The notes under the pieces: model-generated
What the model was told of the DNA's origin: nothing
What the model saw: the letters and a program-made list of their open reading frames with translations, nothing else
Databases searched by the model: none
Source: an uncultured Buttiauxella sp.
GTDB lineage: Bacteria; Pseudomonadota; Gammaproteobacteria; Enterobacterales; Enterobacteriaceae
Assembly: GCA_946480445.1 (NCBI GenBank)
Contig: CAMLJN010000018.1
Location: forward strand, 1 to 64,000
DNA: 64,000 nt
Direction of reading: 5' to 3'
Part shown: one piece after another, positions 32,941-43,305 of the stretch
How the letters are laid out: every line of letters begins with the position of its first letter
Position numbering within the stretch: position 1 is the first letter of the stretch
Program-made: the position numbers and the translations under genes

Positions 32941-33756
32941 TCAGGCCACGCCGTAGAGCGCCAGCAGTTCATCCACTTTGTTACGCGTTCCACCATTTCG
33001 GCTGATGCTGCGTCTTACCTGCAGCTTATGCAGCTTTGCCTGCTGATACCAGATACGCGTTAACTCCGTATCATGGTTGGAGATCAGCACCGGTATGCTG
33101 TCTCCCTGCAAACTTTCCGCCAGCTGCGCCAGATGCTGTTGCTGAACCATGCTGAAGCTGTCCGTATGATACGCCGTGAAGTTCGCCGTAGCCGATAAGG
33201 GGGCGTAGGGCGGATCGCAGTACACCACCGACCCCGCAGCAACATTCGTCATGCTGACATCATACGACTGGCAGACAAAAGTGGCATGTTGTGCCCGCTC
33301 GGCAAAATGATACAGCTCCTCTTCGGGGAAGTACGGCTTGCTGTAGCGACCAAACGGCACGTTAAATTCACCCCGCAGGTTATAACGACAAAGGCCGTTA
33401 TAACAATGGCGGTTAAGATACAAAAACAGCACGGCACGACGGAAAGCATCCTTGCACTGATTAAACTCAGCGCGAAAACGATAGAAGGCTACGCTGTCGT
33501 TGTGCACAGGCGCGAACAGGCTGCGAGCTTCCTGAACATAATCATCAGTACGAACTTTAACAATGTTGTACAGGTTAATCAGATCGCTGTTGATGTCCGC
33601 GAGGATATAACGTGAATAGTCAGTGTTCAGAAAGACAGAGCCTGCACCCACAAACGGCTCAATCAGACAGTCACCTTCCGGCAGGTATTTTTTTATGTCG
33701 TCAAGCAGGGGGTATTTCCCCCCTGCCCATTTCAGAAATGCGCGATTTTTTTTCAT
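32941..33756 (-). CDS. dam: DNA adenine methyltransferase (GATC)
   Basis: Dam methylates adenine in GATC, guiding mismatch repair, SeqA-controlled initiation and gene expression. The 271 residues show the alpha-class N6 methylase order: motif I FVGAGSVFLNT (about 35-45), the DNA-contacting NGLCRYN region with Tyr119, Asn120 and Arg124, and the catalytic DPPY at 181-184. Two residues just before Tyr119 are His-Cys where I recall Tyr-Gly in E. coli. The C-terminus is a few residues shorter than in E. coli. It follows damX by 64 bp. Confidence 0.97.
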   Translation of the reverse strand: MKKNRAFLKWAGGKYPLLDDIKKYLPEGDCLIEPFVGAGSVFLNTDYSRYILADINSDLINLYNIVKVRTDDYVQEARSLFAPVHNDSVAFYRFRAEFNQCKDAFRRAVLFLYLNRHCYNGLCRYNLRGEFNVPFGRYSKPYFPEEELYHFAERAQHATFVCQSYDVSMTNVAAGSVVYCDPPYAPLSATANFTAYHTDSFSMVQQQHLAQLAESLQGDSIPVLISNHDTELTRIWYQQAKLHKLQVRRSISRNGGTRNKVDELLALYGVA

Positions 33757-33820
33757 GCTGTCTAACTATTTACACCTTCTCCAGCTGTGGAAAGGTTCCG
33801 ACAGCGACTGCGCTTATTTA

Positions 33821-35137
33821 TCACTTCAGATCGGACTGCACCTGATGAATGGGTTTGGCCCACGGGTTTTTAGCTTGCACGTCAGCAGGCAGCGTTGAAA
33901 CTGCGCGTTTCGCTTCATCTTTGCTGGCATAAACTCCGCTAATCAGGACGTACCATGGCTGACCGTTACGCACAGTCTGGTAAACCATGTAGTGTTGCAG
34001 ATTCTCTTTCTTCGCCCAGGCATTGAGGTTAGCCGAGTTAGAAGAGGAGCTAAGCTGCAGCGTATAGTGGCTACCCGGCGCGCCTTTAATTGCGCTGGCA
34101 TCACCCGTAACCGTTGTGGCCGCAGGGGCTGCCTTGCTGGCTGTCGCCGCTGGTGCCGCTGCTTTTGGCGTTTGGGTGGCCGTTGCTACCGGTGCCTTAA
34201 CGGGTTCTTTAACCGGTGCAGTAGCGGCAGGCTCGCTGCGTTTTGCCGTGGTGACCGGTTTTGATTGCGTTACCGGTGCTTTTGCCGTTGCCTGAGGCCT
34301 GGTCTGTGCTGGCTGCGTTTTATGCGGCTCAATCACGACTTTTTTACGCTCAGGACGAGTCGTAGCGGCAGGCTGACGAACCGGCTCATGACTTGAGGTA
34401 GTCTGCGACGGCGCAGAGGCGTTATTGCTGCCCGCAACACGCGCCACGGTTGCCGGCTGTGTCGGTAAAGTCGAACCGTTCGCGGCGCTGTCAATCTGAC
34501 CCTGCTGCTGGATCAGCGCATTATTCAGATCGCCCGGCACTTCCACACGCTGCTGGCCTTCAGGCGTTTGCTGAGCCTGCGCTTCAGTTGGCGTAGAAGA
34601 AATAGGCGGTAAATTCACTTCCTGCTGCTGATTTCCGGCGTTCGCGGTTTGATTCGCGACGTTGCTTTCCCCTGGCTGTGGCTGGGCGCCATTAGCCTGG
34701 TTGGCGGCGGAATCATTAGCACCAGAAAGATCGATATTCCTTTCGGCATTCGGATTTTTATTGACCGTCTCAGTATCCGTTGCAGGCGATTTGAGCGCGG
34801 AGCCAATACCGATGATAAGCAGCAGTAAAATAAGAATACCCACGCCCATCATGATGTGCTGACGAGAGACAGGTACATTCTGTTTCGGTGCTTTTTTACG
34901 ACCGCGCGCGGGACGGCGCTCGGCGGCCTCTACCTTCAGACCCTCATCGCTTGCGTACTCTTCTTCGTCGTCACGTGGGCGACGCGATCGCGAGGAGCGA
35001 GGCTCATCAGCATCAAGATCGACATCGTCGACGTTAAGCTGCGGTTCGTTGTCGAAGCCATCTGACTTGCGTGAACGCCCTGGACGACGATCGCTGGGAT
35101 CGGGTTTCAGCTCGTCTTCCGGTTTGAATTCATCCAT
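33821..35137 (-). CDS. damX: Cell division protein DamX (SPOR domain)
   Basis: DamX is a septal-ring inner membrane protein that binds denuded peptidoglycan through its SPOR domain. The 438 residues have an acidic, Arg-rich cytoplasmic N-terminus (1-90), one membrane segment (about 95-115, [20 protein letters not shown]), a long Ala/Pro/Gln/Thr-rich periplasmic linker, and a C-terminal SPOR domain (about 355-430, [10 protein letters not shown] onward). It lies between aroB and dam in the usual cluster. Confidence 0.95.
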   Translation of the reverse strand: MDEFKPEDELKPDPSDRRPGRSRKSDGFDNEPQLNVDDVDLDADEPRSSRSRRPRDDEEEYASDEGLKVEAAERRPARGRKKAPKQNVPVSRQHIMMGVGILILLLLIIGIGSALKSPATDTETVNKNPNAERNIDLSGANDSAANQANGAQPQPGESNVANQTANAGNQQQEVNLPPISSTPTEAQAQQTPEGQQRVEVPGDLNNALIQQQGQIDSAANGSTLPTQPATVARVAGSNNASAPSQTTSSHEPVRQPAATTRPERKKVVIEPHKTQPAQTRPQATAKAPVTQSKPVTTAKRSEPAATAPVKEPVKAPVATATQTPKAAAPAATASKAAPAATTVTGDASAIKGAPGSHYTLQLSSSSNSANLNAWAKKENLQHYMVYQTVRNGQPWYVLISGVYASKDEAKRAVSTLPADVQAKNPWAKPIHQVQSDLK

Positions 35138-35235
35138 TTAACACCCCACTCAAAGGCTTATGCCAGCGATACGGACTTTGCACATCACCCGACGTTAAAA
35201 GTCACCTGACAGCGGCGACCAATCATTTCTAATAG

Positions 35236-36324
35236 TTAAGCCTGCTGACAATCAGCAATGGCTGACAGAACGACATTGTGTGGCACTCCGCCACGGACTT
35301 CACTCTTCCCGATAGCCAACGGCAGCACGAGACGCAGCTCGCCTGCGAGGACTTTTTTATCACGCATCATGTGGGGCATATATGCGTCTGCTGACATTTC
35401 TTGCGGCCCGGTAACGGGCAGCCCGGCACGCTGTAGCAGCTTAATCACCCGCTGCACATCGGCTTCACTAAATTGCCCCAAACGACACGCTGTACGCGCA
35501 GCCATGACCATACCGGCCGCCACCGCTTCGCCGTGTAACCAGTTGCCATAGCCCATCTCGGCCTCAATCGCATGACCAAAGGTATGGCCCAGATTGAGTA
35601 AAGCACGTAAGCCGCTTTCGCGCTCGTCGGCGGCAACAACTTCGGCTTTCAACTCACAACAACGGCGAATACAGTAAGCCATTGCTTTGCCATCCAGGGC
35701 TAACAGAGCATCGAGATTATCCTCCAGCCAGCTAAAGAACGCCGCATCGAGAATAATGCCGTATTTAATGACTTCAGCCAGGCCCGACGCCAGCTCCCGT
35801 GTCGGTAAGGTACTCAGACAGTCGAGATCCACCACCACCGAAGCAGGCTGGTAGAAAGCGCCAATCATATTTTTACCGAGAGGATGGTTTACGGCCGTTT
35901 TGCCGCCAACGGAGGAGTCCACCTGCGAGAGCAAAGTGGTTGGAACCTGAATAAAGCGTACGCCACGCTGATAGCTTGCTGCCGCAAAACCGGTCAGATC
36001 GCCCACTACGCCGCCACCAAGGGCTATCAGCGTCGTGTCACGACCGTGTGGCTTTTTGAGCAGTGCCGTAAAAACGGTCTCCAGCACAGCCAGGCTTTTG
36101 AATTGTTCGCCATCCGGAAGGATGACGGAATCGACTTTAACGCCCGCTTGCTCAAGCAGACCACGCACCCGGTCCAGGTAGAGTGGCGCCAGGGTTTCGT
36201 TGGTCACCAGCATCGTCTGGTCGCCAGCTTTCAGCGGCCAAAAAGACGCCGAGTCATTAAATAACCCGGCAGCGATGGTGATAGGGTAACTACGTTCCCC
36301 GAGAGTAACAGCTAACCTCTCCAT
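35236..36324 (-). CDS. aroB: 3-Dehydroquinate synthase
   Basis: Second step of the shikimate pathway: converts DAHP to 3-dehydroquinate using NAD and a divalent metal. The 362 residues begin [15 protein letters not shown]. Typical motifs are [14 protein letters not shown] for NAD binding, the [12 protein letters not shown] block, and metal ligands in GLAEVIKYG and [11 protein letters not shown]. It lies 57 bp downstream of aroK. Confidence 0.97.
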   Translation of the reverse strand: MERLAVTLGERSYPITIAAGLFNDSASFWPLKAGDQTMLVTNETLAPLYLDRVRGLLEQAGVKVDSVILPDGEQFKSLAVLETVFTALLKKPHGRDTTLIALGGGVVGDLTGFAAASYQRGVRFIQVPTTLLSQVDSSVGGKTAVNHPLGKNMIGAFYQPASVVVDLDCLSTLPTRELASGLAEVIKYGIILDAAFFSWLEDNLDALLALDGKAMAYCIRRCCELKAEVVAADERESGLRALLNLGHTFGHAIEAEMGYGNWLHGEAVAAGMVMAARTACRLGQFSEADVQRVIKLLQRAGLPVTGPQEMSADAYMPHMMRDKKVLAGELRLVLPLAIGKSEVRGGVPHNVVLSAIADCQQA

Positions 36325-36381
36325 AACGCGAAGTCCACCTTAAGAAGCTTTGCCCGCAGGCGTTGTTCGATTAAGCCAGAA

Positions 36382-36903
36382 TCAATTGCTTTCCAACATA
36401 TGAATAATCTGGTTAGCAACGACTTTGGCGCTTTGGTCGTCAGTGCGAATCGTCACATCGGCAATCTCTTCGTAAAGAGGATTGCGTTCCTGTGCCAGGG
36501 CCTCAAGAACTTCACGCGGTGGCGTCTCAACCTGCAACAACGGACGCTTTTTATCGCGCTGCGTGCGGGCAAGCTGCTTTTCAATTGTGGTTTCAAGATA
36601 AACCACAACACCACGGGCCGAGAGACGGTTACGGGTTTCGCGAGACTTCACAGAGCCGCCACCAGTCGCCAGCACAATGCCCTGTTTTTCAGTGAGTTCG
36701 TTAATGATTTTTTCTTCGCGATCGCGGAAGCCTTCTTCGCCTTCAACGTCGAATACCCAGCCCACATCAGCTCCAGTACGTTTCTCAATCTCTTGATCAG
36801 AATCGAAAAATTCCATATTGAGTTGCTGAGCTAACTGACGCCCAATAGTGCTTTTGCCGGCACCCATAGGCCCAACCAGAAAGATATTGCGTTTCTCTGC
36901 CAT
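36382..36903 (-). CDS. aroK: Shikimate kinase I
   Basis: Phosphorylates shikimate at O3 in the aromatic pathway. The start at 36903 ([20 protein letters not shown]) gives 173 residues; the 14 extra in-frame residues upstream lack family support. P-loop GPMGAGKST at 11-19, shikimate-binding DSDQEIE near 34, and GGGSV near 80 are all present. It is the first gene of the aroK-aroB-damX-dam-rpe-gph-trpS cluster. Confidence 0.97.
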   Translation of the reverse strand: MAEKRNIFLVGPMGAGKSTIGRQLAQQLNMEFFDSDQEIEKRTGADVGWVFDVEGEEGFRDREEKIINELTEKQGIVLATGGGSVKSRETRNRLSARGVVVYLETTIEKQLARTQRDKKRPLLQVETPPREVLEALAQERNPLYEEIADVTIRTDDQSAKVVANQIIHMLESN

Positions 36904-37223
36904 TTTTTCGGTACTACTAAGACAATTCGTTGATGATAAACCCACCCGGTAACAACCTGCTGCGGCGGGACATGAACTGAAACCTCATAAGCGATAGTGC
37001 GAGAGTCAGACTAAAAATTATCTCAACACTCAAGGTAGTTTGGCAACCGATTAAATCATTCAACCTCTCCGGTGAGGGGTGAAATGCATCATTCAGGCAT
37101 ATCGGCCGCAGGAAATCATTACCCTGCCTCTCGAAACGGTACACCTTGTAAGCTAATTCCTCTCTGCCGTCAAACACCTGGGCTGCGATTATGAGAAAAA
37201 ACGTTTCAGGCAAAGAGAATAGA
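36904..37223 (-). promoter_or_regulatory. aroK upstream region
   Basis: A 320-bp noncoding gap between hofQ and aroK. It should hold the promoter of the aroK cluster, as in E. coli. I see a small inverted repeat around CCTCTCCGGTGAGG (37062-37075) and a TTGAGA hexamer on the minus strand near 37024, but no convincing -35/-10 pair. Confidence 0.4.
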
Positions 37224-38459
37224 CTACGGAAGCGGGATGAGTCTGGGAGTAATAAAAACGACCAGCTCACGTCGTTGAGCATCTTTTGTATCATGCTGAA
37301 ACAGGCCGCCCAGCAGCGGGATCTCTCCCAGCAGCGGCACGCTGTCACGGTTCGATTTGTTATGCTGCTGAAAAATACCGCCTAACGCGAGCGTTTCCCC
37401 GTCTTTTACGCTGACGGTAGTCTCGATCTCTTGCTTGTCGATAGCCAGCGCTTCTCCTCCGGCCTGCTGAATACTTCGTCCCGGCATGTTCTGGCTGATG
37501 CGCAGTTTTAAACGAATAGTGCCGCGTGGCTGGATGGCGGGTGTCACCTCCATGCCCAATACGGCCTCTTTAAACTCCACTGATGTCCTTCCCCCTCTGC
37601 TGCCTGCGACCTGATACGGGATCTCCGTGCCCTGTTTAATGCTCGCGGGCTGCTGGTGAGCAGCCATCAGCCGCGGGCTGGCGATAATTTCAAGCTGCTG
37701 CTGCTGTTCGAGGGCGGATAACGCTATCTCGAGAAAACGGCCATCAATACGGGCGACGGTAAACCCGATATTAGCGGCAGGATTATTCACGGAGACACCC
37801 GCAGCCAGGCCGGTAATACGGCCGCTGCTGCGCTGCTCTTCCTGAGGCAGACTCCATTTCACCCCCAGTTCGCGCAGCTTATTTTGATTGATGGTGACAA
37901 TATGCGCCGCAATTTCTACCTGTCCCATAGGACTGTCCATTTCTGTCATCCAGCGGGCAACCTGTTTAAGGACGGGCTCGCTGTCACGTACAATAAGACG
38001 ATTTGTACGTTTATCTACCGTGACGATCCCTCGCGGGCTTAACAGCTTTTCGCCTGCGGCTTTAAGCGAGTCTGCCAGTTCAGTGGCGTCGGCATAAACC
38101 GGAGAGAAAACCTGATAATGCAGCGGCTGCGTTAGCGCTTCTCGCCTGCGCCTGTCCTCCTTCTGCGCCAGCTGCTGCGTTTTCGGCACAATCTGCAAGA
38201 CATTGCCTTCCCGGAGCTGTGCCAGCTGTGCGGTTTTCAGCACCAGTTGAAAGGCCTGCTGCGGGGAAATCTCTTGCAAATGCAGTGACACCACCCCTTC
38301 CACGCCCGGGGCAATCAGCAGGTTAATATTTTGCTGCTCTGCCAGAGCCTGCAAAACCTGCACCACGGGCGCATCATCCAGCACCAGCGAAAGATTTTTA
38401 TCCGCGAGGCTGATCAGCGGCCATGCCATCAGCAGCACGAATAAGCGCATCCAGGCCAT
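37224..38459 (-). CDS. hofQ: Secretin HofQ
   Basis: Outer membrane secretin, homologue of PilQ/ComE, needed in E. coli for using DNA as a nutrient. The 411 residues start with a signal peptide (MAWMRLFVLLMAWPLISLAD), then an N-domain (LDDAPVVQVLQALAEQ), a second KH-like N-domain and the secretin domain ending ELVVFITPRLIP. The ATG at 38459 overlaps the hofP 3' end by 62 bp; a later Met would remove the signal peptide. It is the last gene of hofMNOPQ. Confidence 0.93.
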   Translation of the reverse strand: MAWMRLFVLLMAWPLISLADKNLSLVLDDAPVVQVLQALAEQQNINLLIAPGVEGVVSLHLQEISPQQAFQLVLKTAQLAQLREGNVLQIVPKTQQLAQKEDRRRREALTQPLHYQVFSPVYADATELADSLKAAGEKLLSPRGIVTVDKRTNRLIVRDSEPVLKQVARWMTEMDSPMGQVEIAAHIVTINQNKLRELGVKWSLPQEEQRSSGRITGLAAGVSVNNPAANIGFTVARIDGRFLEIALSALEQQQQLEIIASPRLMAAHQQPASIKQGTEIPYQVAGSRGGRTSVEFKEAVLGMEVTPAIQPRGTIRLKLRISQNMPGRSIQQAGGEALAIDKQEIETTVSVKDGETLALGGIFQQHNKSNRDSVPLLGEIPLLGGLFQHDTKDAQRRELVVFITPRLIPLP

Positions 38460-38784
38460 AGTTTTTCCCTTTTATCTTCCAGACGTAAACAGGCTGAGCG
38501 CATTCCGAAGGCAGGACGACGGAGACATACTGCCGGGCGATCTCCGCGACAGACGCGCCTGGCACCATCGGCATTCCTTTGCGAACGCGACGCCAGTTTT
38601 GCTGCGCATCTCTCATAATGGCCACGCTGCCAGTTTCCGCACTAATCACCCCATACAGCCTCCACCGTTGCAGACGATCGGTAACGGCCGCACAAGGCGA
38701 CTCAGGCGGCTGAAAGGGATTGCGTGGCAGAGCTGTAGCCTCCTGCGTCAACAGCAGCAAAACCAGCAGGATGTTAAGGTTCAT
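38398..38784 (-). CDS. hofP: HofP family pilus/DNA-uptake protein
   Basis: A 128-residue protein with an N-terminal signal peptide (MNLNILLVLLLLTQEATA), corresponding in position and size to HofP (PilP-like). The R-NPFQPPE motif just after the signal and WRRVRKG midway resemble the PilP pattern. It overlaps hofO by 11 bp and hofQ by 62 bp. The sequence is poorly conserved, so the assignment rests mostly on context. Confidence 0.83.
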   Translation of the reverse strand: MNLNILLVLLLLTQEATALPRNPFQPPESPCAAVTDRLQRWRLYGVISAETGSVAIMRDAQQNWRRVRKGMPMVPGASVAEIARQYVSVVLPSECAQPVYVWKIKGKNYGLDALIRAADGMAADQPRG

Positions 38785-39247
38785 CAGCCATCTCCAGCAG
38801 CAGAGTCAGTTTAAGCCGCTCATCCGCTGGCTCAACGCTGAAACCTTGCAGGCGCATTGCGCGATAACCCGACAGACGGGCAAACATCGCGGGCAGCTTC
38901 TCCCATGTCAGAAGCATTTCCAGCACCGCAGGTTTACTTTCCGGCTGCCATTTCTCAAGCTTCCCTCCGGCATAACGGACAAGTTCCGCGGCCGAGAAAC
39001 GCTCATCTGGCAATGCATCGATCCGCCGCCCTGCCTCTTTGGTTGACGCCAGCGAAGCGATAAGGTTATGCCGCAGCACGCTGACCCGGGCTTGCGTCTG
39101 TTGGTTATCCCGCGCAGCACCATCGATCGATGCCTGTCGTGGCTGGATCAGAATAAGCGTCGTCAGCAGGGCAGCCGCACCACTGAATGCGGCCAGGCTC
39201 GCATACCTGAGCCACCCGGGCAGGGCTGACCAGCGTTCATACAGCAT
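38774..39247 (-). CDS. hofO: HofO family pilus assembly protein
   Basis: A 157-residue protein with one membrane segment near the N-terminus (about 15-33) and a periplasmic part, as in PilO-like HofO. It overlaps hofN by 11 bp and hofP by 11 bp. The sequence is diverged from E. coli, so the name relies on operon position and topology. Confidence 0.82.
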   Translation of the reverse strand: MLYERWSALPGWLRYASLAAFSGAAALLTTLILIQPRQASIDGAARDNQQTQARVSVLRHNLIASLASTKEAGRRIDALPDERFSAAELVRYAGGKLEKWQPESKPAVLEMLLTWEKLPAMFARLSGYRAMRLQGFSVEPADERLKLTLLLEMADEP

Positions 39248-39770
39248 TGTTCACCTCCAGCCCGATCGTGAAGGTGAACAGCAGCAGCCCATTTTTATCG
39301 CGTTTAATGCCTCCCGCAGTCACGCCAGTGGCTTCTTCAAGCTGGCGCAGGTTTTGCTCAAGCGTCTCAATATCCTCAGGCTTACCGGCATTCCCTTTAA
39401 GCACCAGCCGTTCATTGCTGACGGATAAAGCGCTAAGCCACACGCTCGCGGGTAGCCGCTCAGCGAGCCGTGTCAGCCTTGCCTCCCAGGCATGAACGGC
39501 AAGCCGTTGCAGCTGGCGTTCTTCCGCTAACTTTTGCAAACTTGCCCGCGCCCGGGCTACCTGATTTTTATGCGCCAGCGCCTCACTGAGCTGCGCCAGA
39601 TACGCCCCGGCAAGGTTTTCCCGTTCCCTTTGCCACGCCAGTGAGGTAAACCTTGCGATACCCGGCAGGATGGCGAGAATCAGGCATGCCGTGACTCCCC
39701 CTCGCCAGTAACGCCGCCGCTTTTGACGTCGCAGCTGTCGCCACGGCAGAAGGTTGAGCAAAACGGTCAT
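39237..39770 (-). CDS. hofN: HofN family pilus assembly protein
   Basis: A 177-residue PilN-like protein. The conserved N-terminal NLLPWRQLRRQKRRRYW leads into one membrane segment (about 25-44), then a coiled-coil and a ferredoxin-like periplasmic domain. It overlaps the hofM stop by 4 bp and hofO by 11 bp. In PilMNO-type systems this protein links the cytoplasmic PilM-like partner to PilO. Confidence 0.88.
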   Translation of the reverse strand: MTVLLNLLPWRQLRRQKRRRYWRGGVTACLILAILPGIARFTSLAWQRERENLAGAYLAQLSEALAHKNQVARARASLQKLAEERQLQRLAVHAWEARLTRLAERLPASVWLSALSVSNERLVLKGNAGKPEDIETLEQNLRQLEEATGVTAGGIKRDKNGLLLFTFTIGLEVNNAV

Positions 39771-40591
39771 CCGTTTGTCCCCCCGATGGCCAGAGCGATG
39801 GCAACGGTGAAAATCCCGCTATGCTTTGGGAGAGGCGGTTGCAGCCGAGCCAGCGCACGCAGAGCATCCAGCAGTTTTGCCCCCGCAGGTAAAGGCTCGG
39901 GTTCCGCGCTGCTGAAGGCCACCTGCCGGGGACTGACAGAGAGCTGCAGGCAGAGTTCAGCGAGGGTCTGCGTCTGAGCGCTATCGACCCACCCCCAGTT
40001 CGCCTCTTCGCCCGAGGTTGCCCAAAGCCAGTGGTCGCACTCCCGATGCGCAAGCAGCACTGGCCCGTCTGCAGTAAAGAGATGGCCGAGCGCAGGCAAA
40101 GCGCTGGCGCCAGGCGTCAAGGTAGCGGGAAACAATCGCTGCTTTGCCAGGCAGCCGAGCAGGCCATCAACTTCGCTTTGGCGGGCCGCCGTGACTAAGA
40201 GCTGGGCGCTCTGCTGCAATACCGCCGTGTAATCCCAGCTCAGCTGCGAGGGCTGCATCTGTAATTGCCTTGCGGTGGCACCAATAAGATAGTTTTCACG
40301 GGCAGGTTCCCGCAGGCGATTGTCCGGGACAGGTACGGCCCGCTGCAAAGTGCGGCGGGTCGGAAAGGCAACGCGTAATTCATAACGCAACGGCAGCTGA
40401 CGTCGCCATTGAGCCAACACGGTCATGAGCTGCCGGGTCGACTGGAGCACGCCCTCGTGAAAGGTATTTTCCGGCAGGGGAAGCAGCCACCACTGTCGCA
40501 GCTGCCAGCCCTGCCGTTGCCTTTGCACCGCCACCGCCCGCAGCGTTTGCCGTTGAATTTCCAGACCTATTTGCCACGTTTGAAATGCCAT
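39767..40591 (-). CDS. hofM: HofM family pilus assembly protein (PilM-like)
   Basis: A 274-residue cytoplasmic protein of the PilM/actin-like type. I take ATG 40591 (MAFQTWQIGLEIQRQTLRAV), whose first residues match E. coli HofM; an upstream start would overlap the mrcA control region. It is the first gene of the hof operon and divergent from mrcA, with 119 bp between starts. Confidence 0.88.
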   Translation of the reverse strand: MAFQTWQIGLEIQRQTLRAVAVQRQRQGWQLRQWWLLPLPENTFHEGVLQSTRQLMTVLAQWRRQLPLRYELRVAFPTRRTLQRAVPVPDNRLREPARENYLIGATARQLQMQPSQLSWDYTAVLQQSAQLLVTAARQSEVDGLLGCLAKQRLFPATLTPGASALPALGHLFTADGPVLLAHRECDHWLWATSGEEANWGWVDSAQTQTLAELCLQLSVSPRQVAFSSAEPEPLPAGAKLLDALRALARLQPPLPKHSGIFTVAIALAIGGTNG

Positions 40592-40710
40592 AGCGACGAT
40601 CTCCTTATCAACAGTGTCTGAATTTGCCATATCAAAGCTTCTGGCTTGCCTTTATACTACCGCGCGGTTGTTTAGAAACTGCCCAAGTGAAACCTAATGG
40701 GAAATTTAAG

Positions 40711-43263
40711 GTGAAGTTCGTAAAGTATTTATTAATCCTTGCAGTCTGTTGCATTCTGCTGGGAGCCGGCTCGATCTACGGTTTATACAAATATATTGAG
40801 CCGCAGCTACCTGATGTCGCCACGCTAAAAGACGTGCGGCTGCAGATTCCAATGCAGGTCTATAGCGCTGACGGGGAATTAATTGCCCAGTACGGCGAGA
40901 AACGTCGTATCCCGCTAACGCTGAACCAAATCCCACCGGTCATGGTGAAGGCGTTCATCGCTACCGAGGACAGCCGCTTCTACGAGCATCACGGTGTCGA
41001 TCCGGTCGGGATTTTCCGTGCGGCAAGCGTCGCGCTGTTCTCAGGCCGAGCTTCGCAGGGGGCGAGTACCATTACCCAGCAGCTGGCACGTAACTTCTTC
41101 CTGAGCCCGGAACGCACCATGATGCGTAAGATTAAGGAAGTCTTCCTCGCGGTACGCATTGAACAGCTGCTCTCTAAAGATGAAATCTTAGAGCTGTATC
41201 TCAACAAGATTTACCTCGGCTATCGCGCTTACGGTGTAGGTGCAGCAGCCCAGGTCTATTTTGGCAAACCTGTCGACCAGCTGACGCTCAGTGAAATGGC
41301 CGTCATTGCTGGCCTGCCGAAAGCACCTTCAACGTTCAACCCGTTGTATTCTCTGGAAAGGTCAACCTTGCGCCGCAATGTCGTGCTCGCACGTATGCTG
41401 AGTGAAAACTACATCACTCAGTCTCAGTACGACGAAGCGCGTCGCCAGCCGATTGTGGCGAACTATCACGCCCCGGAAATTGCGTTTTCTGCTCCTTACC
41501 TCTCCGAGCTGGTGCGTCAGGAGTTGGTCGCTCGCTACGGCGAGAAGGCCTATGAAGACGGCTATAAAGTTTACACCACAGTTACCCGTAAAATTCAGCA
41601 AGGCGCGCAGCAGGCCGTGCGTAATAACGTCATGGCCTACGATATGCGTCATGGCTACCGCGGCCCGTCAAACGTGCTGTGGAAAGCGGGTGAAAGCGCC
41701 TGGGACGAGAAGAAAATTATCGACTCCCTGAAGAGCCTGCCGGTTTATGGTCCTCTGTTCCCGGCGGCGATCACCGCCGCCAATCCAGCCGAAGCTACGG
41801 CGTTAATGGCCGATGGCAGCTCCGTATCTTTGGCCATGAGCGGTATGCGCTGGGCACGCCCTTATCGCTCTGATACTGCGCAAGGCCCAACGCCGCGCAA
41901 AGTGACCGATGTTGTACAGGCAGGCCAGCAGGTATGGGTTCGCAAAGTTGATGATGCCTGGTGGTTAGGACAGGTTCCGGATGTAAACTCGGCGCTGGTT
42001 TCTATTAACCCGCACGACGGTGCCGTACTGGCCCTGGTGGGCGGATTTGACTTCAACCAGAGCAAATTTAACCGCGCAACTCAGGCGCTGCGTCAGGTTG
42101 GGTCGAACATTAAACCCTTCCTCTACACCGCGGCGATGGATAAAGGCTTAACGCTTGCCAGCATCCTGAATGATGTGCCGATTTCGCGTTGGGATGCAGG
42201 CGCAGGTTCCGACTGGCGGCCGAAAAACTCCCCGGCAGAATATGCCGGGCCGATTCGCCTTCGCCAGGGTCTGGGCCAGTCGAAAAACGTGGTAATGGTC
42301 CGTGCGATGCGGGCGATGGGCGTTGATTACGCAGCAGAATATCTGCAACGTTTCGGCTTCCCGGCGCAAAATATCGTGCATACCGAATCTTTAGCGCTGG
42401 GCTCGGCATCCTTCACGCCGATGCAGGTTGCACGCGGCTATTCGGTCATGGCCAACGGCGGCTTCCTGGTGGATCCTTATTTCATCACTAAGATTGTCGA
42501 TGACAACAACCAGACCGTTTTCGAAGTGAAGCCGAAAGTGGCCTGCCCGCAATGCGATCTCCCGGTGATTTACGGCGAAACGCAGAAGTCGAACGTACTG
42601 GGTAATCAGGACGTGGAAGACGTAGCGGTTTCACAGGAGCAGCAAAACGCCAGCGTGCCAATGCCGAAACTGGAGCAGGCTAACAACGATCTCGTCGCGC
42701 AGGTCTCTGCACCCGAGTATGCCCCTCACGTTATCAACACGCCGCTGACATTCCTGATTAAAAGCGCGCTCAACACCAATATCTACGGTGAACCGGGCTG
42801 GCAGGGTACGGGATGGCGTGCAGGACGCGATCTGAAACGTCGTGATATCGGCGGCAAAACCGGTACGACAAACAGCTCCAAAGATGCGTGGTTCTCAGGA
42901 TACGGTCCCGGGGTTGTCACCTCAGTCTGGATAGGCTTTGACGATCACCGCCGCAACCTTGGCCGCACTTCGGCAAGCGGTGCCATTAAGGATCAGATTT
43001 CAGGCTATGAAGGGGGTGCGAAGAGCGCACAACCTGCGTGGGATGACTTTATGAAAGTGGCGCTCGATGGCGTACCGGAAGAGCCGTTAACGCCTCCTCC
43101 GGGTATTGTGACGGTCAATATCGATCGCAGCACCGGCCAGCTTGCCAACGGCGGCAACAGCCGTGAAGAGTATTTCATAGAGGGCACGCAGCCGACACAG
43201 CAGGCGGTGCATGAAGTGGGAACGACGATCATTGATAACGGCGAAGAACACGAGCTCTTCTAG
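40711..43263 (+). CDS. mrcA: Penicillin-binding protein 1A
   Basis: A bifunctional class A PBP that polymerises and crosslinks peptidoglycan. I choose the GTG at 40711 (MKFVKYLLILAVCCILLGAG, 850 residues as in E. coli); the upstream ATG adds 29 unrelated residues. The membrane anchor is at 5-25. The glycosyltransferase domain has EDSRFYEHHG and GASTITQQLARN; the transpeptidase has the active Ser in GSNIKPF, then SKN in GQSKNVV and KTG in GGKTGTT. An ODD-like domain lies between. A bidirectional terminator follows immediately. Confidence 0.97.
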   Translation: MKFVKYLLILAVCCILLGAGSIYGLYKYIEPQLPDVATLKDVRLQIPMQVYSADGELIAQYGEKRRIPLTLNQIPPVMVKAFIATEDSRFYEHHGVDPVGIFRAASVALFSGRASQGASTITQQLARNFFLSPERTMMRKIKEVFLAVRIEQLLSKDEILELYLNKIYLGYRAYGVGAAAQVYFGKPVDQLTLSEMAVIAGLPKAPSTFNPLYSLERSTLRRNVVLARMLSENYITQSQYDEARRQPIVANYHAPEIAFSAPYLSELVRQELVARYGEKAYEDGYKVYTTVTRKIQQGAQQAVRNNVMAYDMRHGYRGPSNVLWKAGESAWDEKKIIDSLKSLPVYGPLFPAAITAANPAEATALMADGSSVSLAMSGMRWARPYRSDTAQGPTPRKVTDVVQAGQQVWVRKVDDAWWLGQVPDVNSALVSINPHDGAVLALVGGFDFNQSKFNRATQALRQVGSNIKPFLYTAAMDKGLTLASILNDVPISRWDAGAGSDWRPKNSPAEYAGPIRLRQGLGQSKNVVMVRAMRAMGVDYAAEYLQRFGFPAQNIVHTESLALGSASFTPMQVARGYSVMANGGFLVDPYFITKIVDDNNQTVFEVKPKVACPQCDLPVIYGETQKSNVLGNQDVEDVAVSQEQQNASVPMPKLEQANNDLVAQVSAPEYAPHVINTPLTFLIKSALNTNIYGEPGWQGTGWRAGRDLKRRDIGGKTGTTNSSKDAWFSGYGPGVVTSVWIGFDDHRRNLGRTSASGAIKDQISGYEGGAKSAQPAWDDFMKVALDGVPEEPLTPPPGIVTVNIDRSTGQLANGGNSREEYFIEGTQPTQQAVHEVGTTIIDNGEEHELF

Positions 43264-43293
43264 AAAAAAGCCCTTCAAACGAAGGGCTTTTTT
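43264..43293. terminator. Bidirectional terminator between mrcA and nudE
   Basis: Stem AAGCCCTTC / GAAGGGCTT with a 4-base loop, flanked by an A-run and a T-run, starting one base after the mrcA stop. It serves both convergent genes. Confidence 0.93.
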
Positions 43294-43305
43294 ATGCGGT
43301 TCTGG

